Assembly: GCA_030612185.1 (NCBI GenBank)
Contig: JAUWOI010000127.1
Location: 1 to 9,693 of the forward strand
Source: Anaerolineae bacterium
GTDB lineage: Bacteria > Chloroflexota > Anaerolineae > B4-G1
DNA: 9,693 bases
Direction: 5' to 3'
The notes beneath the pieces are model-generated. The model had not been told where the DNA came from. It did not search any database and was given only the letters and a program-made list of their open reading frames with translations. Position 1 is the stretch's first letter, and every line of letters begins with the position of its first letter. Shown here piece after piece: positions 6,201-9,693 of this stretch. The position numbers were made by a program, and so were the translations under genes.

Positions 6201-6494
6201 ATGACCATGAGAGTACAAACCGTAATTGATGCGGCCCAGAAACTGTCACTGCTAGAACAGTTGGATTTGATCAGTACCATTTCTCAATCCATACACCGTA
6301 GCTATCAGCAGGCGCAGCCAGCAGTGGGCTTCTGGGAACCAAAAACGCTTGCGCAGCATATCCAGGCTCAATTGACCCAGCCAGTTACAGACATTGCAGA
6401 CCTGGTGGCCGACTTTTGGCCCGAGGAGGAGTCTGCCGATGACTTTATCGCGTACATCTATCAGCAACGGCGTGAGGACCGCTTGAGGGCTTGA
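6201..6494 (+). CDS. VapB-like antitoxin of a type II toxin-antitoxin pair
   Basis: 97 aa. The protein begins with a helix-rich segment (LSLLEQLDLISTISQSI, as in small antitoxins that start with a 'L..LEQL.LI..I' helix) and ends with an acidic-aromatic tail, ADFWPEEESADDFIAYIYQQ, then RREDRLRA. This tail type is familiar from antitoxins paired with PIN-domain toxins and would be the toxin-binding part. Its stop TGA (6492-6494) overlaps by one base the ATG of the downstream PIN gene, the usual translational coupling of such pairs. GAGGTGG at 6191-6197 is only 3 bases from ATG 6201 but 9 from an in-frame ATG at 6207, so 6207 may be the true start. The antitoxin is intact while its toxin is broken, so selection to keep it may be relaxed. 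Confidence 0.75.
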   Translation: MTMRVQTVIDAAQKLSLLEQLDLISTISQSIHRSYQQAQPAVGFWEPKTLAQHIQAQLTQPVTDIADLVADFWPEEESADDFIAYIYQQRREDRLRA

Positions 6495-6919
6495 TGGACG
6501 TCGTCCTGCTTGATACCAACATCGTTTCATTTCTGCTCAAGGGCCTGCCCTGAGTGTCGTCGAAGGGAGACAGCCGGGCCAAGTCTTACGCGCCCCACTT
6601 ACGAGGTCGGATACTGGCGATTTCGTTTATGACAGTGGCCGAGTTGTTTCAATGGGCCTTCGTTCACAACTGGGGGGCGCGTCGAATGAGCCAACTGGAA
6701 ACGAGCCTGCAGAACTACACGGTCTTGCCCTTCGACATTGCCCTGTGCCGTTTGTGGGGCGAGGTTCGGGCCAACTGTCGCGTGGTTGGACGTCCCATCT
6801 CCCCCCAGGATGCCTGGATAGCCGCCACAGCCCTCCAACACCGTATGCCGCTTGTCACCCACAACCCCGCCGACTTTGAAGCCATCGAGGAACTTGAGTT
6901 AATCACGACGGTCACTTAG
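6494..6919 (+). pseudogene. vapC: VapC-like PIN-domain toxin interrupted by a 24-bp repeat
   Basis: The frame starts MDVVLLDTNIVSFLLKG, giving the first PIN acid (D7 in LDTN), then hits TGA at codon 20 (6551-6553). The same frame resumes after the stop and carries the remaining PIN signatures: ISFMTVAELFQW with the conserved Glu, ISPQDAWIAATALQ with the conserved Asp, and THNPADFEAI near the end. PIN toxins are Mg-dependent ribonucleases that cut tRNA or mRNA. Removing the 24 bases at 6544-6567 restores KGDSRAK with frame intact, so a repeat insertion caused the stop. Restart at GTG 6554 would give a protein lacking the first catalytic Asp, so the toxin is very probably dead. Ends at TAG 6917-6919. 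Confidence 0.8.
6544..6567 (+). mobile_element. 24-bp dispersed repeat inserted in vapC
   Basis: The insert begins CCTGCCCTGAG and ends CGTCGAAGGG. AAGGG occurs on both sides (6539-6543 and 6563-6567), like a target duplication. Its core belongs to a small repeat type (TGAG...CGAAGGG) also present at 7004-7027 and in part at 7589-7604. Similar sequences are common as dispersed repeats in bacterial genomes. It brings an in-frame TGA. Confidence 0.7.
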
Positions 6920-7266
6920 CTCAAGAAAGGTCTGGACGACGGTGTCCAGGACTGGATTGCGGCGGTACCTCCTGCCGCCGCCGCTCCCAGCGGCTCGACT
7001 GAGCCTGTCCTGAGCAAAGCCGAAGGGCTCGCCGAAGTCCCCAGGCCGGCCAAGCCACCGGTGAGAACGATCCCGCCCAGAGTCACCAGTCCCGCCACGA
7101 TCTGCTGCGCGGTAGCCTTCGCCTTGCTCGCGACCTCCCCGATGGCGCCAAAGACGCCCTTGATGACGGCGTAGTCTATCGTGAGCAGCACACTCAGCAC
7201 CGCCGCTGCCGTGAGGAACTTGACCACCCCGCCAAAGAGGCTGCTGATCTCGCCCAGCCCCGACTG
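6916..7266 (-). pseudogene. Fragment of a hydrophobic, probably membrane protein
   Basis: The leftward frame is open from just after an in-frame TGA (7267-7269). It reads QSGLGEISSLFGGVVKFLTA, then AAVLSVLLTIDYAVIKGVFG, then IVAGLVTLGGIVLTGGLAGLG. Two hydrophobic stretches (about 20 residues each) flank an Ala/Lys-rich segment (GEVASKAKATAQQI), which suggests two membrane helices. The tail from about 7030 downward is repeat-derived (SPSALLRTGSVEPLG) and not native. No Shine-Dalgarno is seen; GTG 7227 is the only likely start. It looks like an internal piece of a larger protein cut off by the repeat on one side and by the P-loop fragment on the other. The family is not recognised. Confidence 0.35.
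7004..7027 (+). repeat. 24-bp dispersed repeat, second copy
   Basis: Same start (CCTG) and end (CGAAGGG) as 6544-6567, with the variable middle changed. Read leftwards in one frame it encodes FGFAQDRLS, the familiar translation of this repeat type. It interrupts the hydrophobic fragment, so it marks a second insertion in the same region. Confidence 0.65.
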
Positions 7267-7345
7267 TCAAGCGGTTGACAGCCGCCGCAGCCAGGTGAGT
7301 CTTCCCGTTCCCGGGTGGGCCATACAGGTACAACCAGCAGGGCAA
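7262..7345 (-). pseudogene. P-loop ATPase fragment (DnaC/IstB/AAA+-like)
   Basis: About 28 codons read CWLYLYGPPGNGKTHLAAAA then VNRLT. GPPGNGKTH is a clear Walker A motif, and the '.LYLYGPPG.GKTHLAAA' setting is typical of DnaC-like and IstB-like loaders. There is an in-frame TGA about 12 bases upstream of the TTG at 7343-7345. Downstream, the family-like sequence ends at 7262-7281, where an 18-bp inverted repeat lies and the hydrophobic fragment begins in another frame. It is a remnant joined to unrelated sequence, with no Walker B. Confidence 0.55.
7264..7281. repeat. Inverted repeat at a gene-fragment junction
   Basis: CTGTCAA-GCGG-TTGACAG is a perfect 7-bp inverted repeat. It falls exactly where the P-loop fragment meets the hydrophobic fragment. 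It may be a recombination scar or chance. Confidence 0.45.
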
Positions 7346-7498
7346 TCGTATCTGGATTCAACAGTGGCCTGTGCCGGTGACTTTTGGGTTGTTAGTGCGT
7401 CCAGACGCAAGACCTCAACCAAACTTGCTCAGAGGGGATCGCCAGATTCCCGCCCTGAGGGCCGATCAAGCCGCACATGGCCGGGAACTGACTGCCTG

Positions 7499-7580
7499 CC
7501 CTGCCACCGCGAGTACCACCGCGAGTACTCGTGGCGGGGCTCGTGGCGGGGCTCCACTGCGAGAGTACTCTCGTGGCAGG
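7499..7580. repeat. Nested direct and inverted repeat cluster
   Basis: CCACCGCGAGTA occurs twice in tandem (about 7504-7527), followed by a twice-repeated CTCGTGGCGGGG (about 7529-7552). The CGAGTACTCG core forms a hairpin extending to CCACC/GGCGG. The outer arms CCTGCCAC.. (from 7499) and ..GTGGCAGG (to 7580) are also inverted copies. The whole can fold into a large cruciform-like structure and may be a palindromic intergenic element. Confidence 0.6.
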
Positions 7581-7588
7581 CGTGGCGG

Positions 7589-7604
7589 TGAGCTTGTCGA
7601 AGGG
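7589..7604 (+). repeat. Partial dispersed repeat, third copy
   Basis: TGAGCTTGTCGAAGGG shares the TGAG...CGAAGGG core with the copies at 6551-6567 and 7011-7027 and has the same orientation. The left CCTG part is missing. Confidence 0.5.
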
Positions 7605-7661
7605 ATCCCTGGCGAGCAAATGATTGAGATGCAATTGCCCTGGATGGAACACTGAAGAGGG

Positions 7662-7690
7662 TTGACTTCTGGGCAGGTTTCCACTAAAAT
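7662..7690 (+). promoter_or_regulatory. Promoter of the FAD oxidoreductase
   Basis: TTGACT (7662-7667) and TAAAAT (7685-7690) are 17 bases apart, about 20 bases before the GTG start. The leader would be very short (about 14 bases) but still contains the AGGAGG at 7700-7705. Confidence 0.7.
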
Positions 7691-7710
7691 GAGCCTGACA
7701 GGAGGAAATC

Positions 7711-8841
7711 GTGGTCGGGAAACCGGATGTGGTGGTCGTGGGGGCCGGCGTAATGGGGTGCAGTGCCGCCTACTGGCTCAGCAGGGAGGGCTACAAGGTT
7801 CTGGTGCTGGAGAAGGAGGCGGTCGCCGTCGGCGCCTCTGGTATGGCGTCTGCCCACTGGCTGGCGATCGGCCGTGGCGCCCGGGCGGCCCTGCAAGGCG
7901 ATCTATCGGAGTTGGCTTGGCTGGGGTTCCAGTTGCACCAGGAACTCGCCCGCGTTCTGCCGCAAGAGTCGGGGATTGACGTCGGCTACCGGGAGCAGCC
8001 GACGATCTACCCGGCCTTTTCAGCGCAGGAGGTCGAAAGCCTGAAGCCCCAGCCATCGGTCCTGGGACACGATGATCCGTCCGTCCGCTGGCTGGAGGGG
8101 CAGGCCTTGTGGGAGGTGGAGCCTCGCCTGAACCGGGACGTTCTGGGGGGCCTGGTGTGTCACCAGGCGCAGGTGATGGCCTACCGGTTTGTGCTGGCCC
8201 TGGCTGAGGCTGCGGAACGCCGGGGCATGGAACTGCGGCACGGCGAGGTCGTGGGGCTGCAGAGCGATGGCGGACGGGTAACCGGGGTGCAGTTGCGACG
8301 TGGTGAGACCGTCGCTACCGAGACGGTGGTGCTGGCCATGGGCCCCTGGAGCCAGCAGGCTGCTGCGTGGGTAGGGCTGAAGATCCCTGTTTACCCGGTG
8401 AGGGGCCAACTCCTGCATCTGTTGGTGCCCGACCCCCAGTTACAGGCCTCTCTATCCTACAGCGATATGTACCTGTTGCACAAGGCCGATGGTATCACGC
8501 TGGGAGGCACTACCTACGAGCGTGACAGCGGCTTCGCCAACCACCGTACGTCGGCGGGCCTCGAGGCCATCATGAACGCTACGCTGCGGATGGCTCCGTC
8601 TCTGGAAGACGCAAAGGTGGTGAAACACGTCTCCGGCCTGAGGCCCGCTTCCGAGGACTCGCTGCCCCTGATCGGCCCGGTGCCGGGATGGCAAGGCGTG
8701 TACATGGTCTCGGGTCATGACCGCAAGGGCATGGGGCTCAGTGTCATCAGCGCCCGCATCATCGCTGACCTGATCGCCAAGGGGCGCAGCCCCGTGCCTA
8801 TGGAGATGTTCGATCCCGGCCGGTTCGGACCGACGGAATAG
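7711..8841 (+). CDS. FAD-dependent oxidoreductase, DAO family (glycine/sarcosine oxidase-like)
   Basis: 376 aa, starting at GTG with AGGAGG 5 bases upstream. The N-terminus has the FAD-binding Rossmann motif VVVVGAGVMGCSAAYWLS (GxGxxG at 11-16) and the ribose-binding acid E34 (VLEKE). Mid-protein AMGPWSQ and PVYPVRGQLLHL are typical of the DAO fold, as is the C-terminal SGLRPASEDSLPLIGPVPG (about 308-326), with SGHDRKGMGLS (about 334-344) in the flavin-contacting region. The family oxidises amino groups of amino acids such as glycine, sarcosine or D-amino acids. The size fits ThiO/SoxB-like single-subunit members. No thiamine or amino-acid catabolism genes are adjacent, so the substrate is open. 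It is a single-gene unit with its own promoter and a terminator at 8890-8915, and its G+C-rich codon use is in line with the core flank. Confidence 0.9.
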   Translation: MVGKPDVVVVGAGVMGCSAAYWLSREGYKVLVLEKEAVAVGASGMASAHWLAIGRGARAALQGDLSELAWLGFQLHQELARVLPQESGIDVGYREQPTIYPAFSAQEVESLKPQPSVLGHDDPSVRWLEGQALWEVEPRLNRDVLGGLVCHQAQVMAYRFVLALAEAAERRGMELRHGEVVGLQSDGGRVTGVQLRRGETVATETVVLAMGPWSQQAAAWVGLKIPVYPVRGQLLHLLVPDPQLQASLSYSDMYLLHKADGITLGGTTYERDSGFANHRTSAGLEAIMNATLRMAPSLEDAKVVKHVSGLRPASEDSLPLIGPVPGWQGVYMVSGHDRKGMGLSVISARIIADLIAKGRSPVPMEMFDPGRFGPTE

Positions 8842-8889
8842 TGAAAGCCATCCCCGTCCCCTCCGGCAGAGGGAACATCGCAAATGCAG

Positions 8890-8915
8890 AAGACCCGCCT
8901 GACAAGGCGGGTCTT
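8890..8915. terminator. Terminator hairpin between the FAD gene and tRNA-Phe
   Basis: An 11-bp perfect stem pairs 8890-8900 (AAGACCCGCCT) with 8905-8915 around a GACA loop. On the plus strand it ends in TCTTT, which serves the oxidoreductase. Read leftwards it also ends in TCTTCT and may stop the tRNA transcript, so it may be bidirectional. Confidence 0.75.
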
Positions 8916-8924
8916 TGGTCAGTA

Positions 8925-8998
8925 TGCCGAGAGACAGATTTGAACTGTCGACTCCCTGATTTTCAGTCAGGTGCTCTACCAGGCTGAGCTATCTCGGC
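8925..8998 (-). tRNA. tRNA-Phe (GAA)
   Basis: A 74-base cloverleaf including the discriminator A. The acceptor stem is GCCGAGA/TCTCGGC and the D stem GCTC/GAGC with loop AGCCTGGTA. The anticodon stem CCTGA/TCAGG encloses loop CTGAAAA, giving anticodon GAA. The variable loop is GAGTC, and the T stem GACAG/CTGTC has loop TTCAAAT. All stems pair perfectly. CCA is not encoded, so it must be added by a CCA-adding enzyme. It is transcribed leftwards from a strong promoter that ends almost at the mature 5' base. Confidence 0.96.
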
Positions 8999-9006
8999 GC
9001 ACCGAT

Positions 9007-9034
9007 ATTCTATCCTAAATAGCCGGATTGTCAA
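9007..9034 (-). promoter_or_regulatory. Promoter of tRNA-Phe
   Basis: On the minus strand TTGACA (9029-9034) is perfect and TAGAAT (9007-9012) is near-perfect, with a 16-base spacer. Transcription would start near 9000, only about two bases before the mature tRNA 5' end, so the leader is minimal. Confidence 0.75.
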
Positions 9035-9082
9035 GCGAATAGTCGTTTCAAGGGATAACGGAACCCCTATCACTGACGCCGG

Positions 9083-9693
9083 CTACAGCCGCCGCGCCAG
9101 CGCCAACGCCTCCTCCCGCGTCCCAACCTCCCCAGCCGCCTGGGCCTCCCGCAGCGCCTCCAGCAGCCGCCCAATCTCCGGCCCTTCCGCCAGATGCAGT
9201 TCGGCCATCAGGTCGTGGCCTGTGACCAGCGGAGGCGGGGCCACCGTCTCCTGGTACCGCTGGAAGTAGTGGGTCAGCAACGTCTCCGCCACCTCCAGCC
9301 GCCGCGCCCAGCGGGGCTCCTGGAGATTCGGGCCATAAGTCGCCAGGTGGTCAGCCAGGCTTAGCAGCACCACCTCCACGCCAGCATCGCCTGTGGCGCG
9401 GAAGTAGCGATAGACGGCGCGGCGGGTGACCCGTTCGGCGCGGGCCAGGTGAGCCGGGCGCAGGTGTCCTCTGACCATGGCGCGCACGCGCGCCACCTCG
9501 TCGTGGCTAAAACGCAGCGCCCGCAGCCGCGCTGTTGCCATCTTTGCTCCCACCGGTTCGTGGTTGTAGAAATGGATATGGCCGTCTTCGTCCTGTGACC
9601 AGGTCTCGGGCTTGCCAACGTCGTGGAGTAGCGCCGCCAGTTTGAGCAGCAGCGCCCGGTCGCGCCCGCCGCTGATCTCGACCGCCAGGTGTG
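9083..9693 (-). CDS. HD-domain tRNA nucleotidyltransferase/poly(A) polymerase-like protein, C-terminal part
   Basis: The gene enters from the right edge; 202 C-terminal codons are visible and the start is outside the window. The visible part opens with LLKLAALLHDVGKPETW (H23-D24 of the HD metal motif), then HFYNHEPVGA, the second HD-domain His with the following Gly-Ala. A helical tail follows, with LVTGHDLMAELHLAEGPEIG and LLEALREAQAAGEVGTREEA, typical of the C-terminus of CCA-adding/poly(A)-polymerase-like enzymes that carry an HD domain. The nucleotidyltransferase domain would lie in the missing N-terminal half. Such enzymes add or repair the tRNA 3' CCA, which fits the neighbouring tRNA that lacks an encoded CCA, though this may be coincidence. 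Ends at TAG 9083-9085. Confidence 0.8.
   Translation of the reverse strand, partial: HLAVEISGGRDRALLLKLAALLHDVGKPETWSQDEDGHIHFYNHEPVGAKMATARLRALRFSHDEVARVRAMVRGHLRPAHLARAERVTRRAVYRYFRATGDAGVEVVLLSLADHLATYGPNLQEPRWARRLEVAETLLTHYFQRYQETVAPPPLVTGHDLMAELHLAEGPEIGRLLEALREAQAAGEVGTREEALALARRL

Larger units (their letters stand above)
7346..7661. other. Gene-free repeat-rich stretch upstream of the FAD oxidoreductase
   Basis: No credible gene on either strand. The stretch holds the nested inverted-repeat cluster (7499-7580) and a partial copy of the dispersed repeat (7589-7604). A leftward PFDKLT reading comes from the repeat, not from a protein family. Confidence 0.45.

Noticed and set aside
6551..6553. 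TGA in vapC read as selenocysteine or recoded Trp
   Set aside because: The TGA is part of a 24-bp insert with flanking AAGGG copies, and removing the insert restores the expected PIN sequence. Other genes in the window use TGA as stop.
7560..7652. Leftward PIN-like motif (ARDPFDKLTA)
   Set aside because: PFDKLT is the translation of the dispersed repeat at 7589-7604. No other PIN motif lies nearby.
8925..8998. tRNA-Phe used as an integration site with a duplicated 3' end
   Set aside because: I found no second copy of the tRNA 3' end (TGCCGAGAGACAG) elsewhere in the window.

Overview
The window reads as a piece of bacterial chromosome. Its two ends are G+C-rich and carry a housekeeping gene, a tRNA and a metabolic gene. 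The middle is visibly more A/T-rich and looks horizontally acquired. The promoters fit a sigma-70 type consensus closely. The repeat family, the antitoxin family and the transposase start resemble what I remember from Chloroflexota (Anaerolineae-like) genomes, but the sequence alone does not prove that assignment.

Layout. (1) 1-950 is a scar zone. It holds the first codons of a minus-strand gene with a transposase-like start, a frameshifted HU-like DNA-binding pseudogene (129-520), three 21-bp tandem units, an orphan minus-strand terminator, and a G-rich element just upstream of a TATAAT promoter. (2) 951-5950 is the most interesting part. A plus-strand DNA methyltransferase (978-2180) converges, 18 bp apart, on a minus-strand two-gene operon. 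That operon encodes a 372-aa protein with a ribbon-helix-helix-like N-terminus and winged-helix-like segments (5865-4747), followed by an 841-aa MORC/MutL-like GHKL ATPase (4724-2199). The operon has a perfect TTGACA-N17-TATAAT promoter surrounded by ACTGTA-type repeats. Prokaryotic MORC-like GHKL ATPases beside methyltransferases have been described as predicted restriction-modification/defence systems, so a compact anti-phage or R-M-like system is the best reading. No separate nuclease gene is visible. (3) 5950-7660 is again scarred. It carries a second copy of the G-rich promoter element, a VapB-like antitoxin, a vapC PIN toxin interrupted by a 24-bp repeat with an in-frame TGA, fragments of a P-loop ATPase and of a hydrophobic protein, and a nested inverted-repeat cluster. 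(4) 7660-9693 is core-like: a DAO-family FAD oxidoreductase with its own promoter and terminator, tRNA-Phe(GAA) on the minus strand, and the 3' part of an HD-domain tRNA nucleotidyltransferase-like gene.

How the parts may work together (inference). The methyltransferase would mark host DNA. The GHKL ATPase would act as a DNA-clamping or looping engine controlled by ATP. The RHH/wHTH protein would supply DNA recognition and possibly autoregulation through the ACTGTA sites. The surrounding broken toxin-antitoxin, transposase and DNA-binding genes fit an accessory island with repeated insertion and decay next to a tRNA-bearing core segment.
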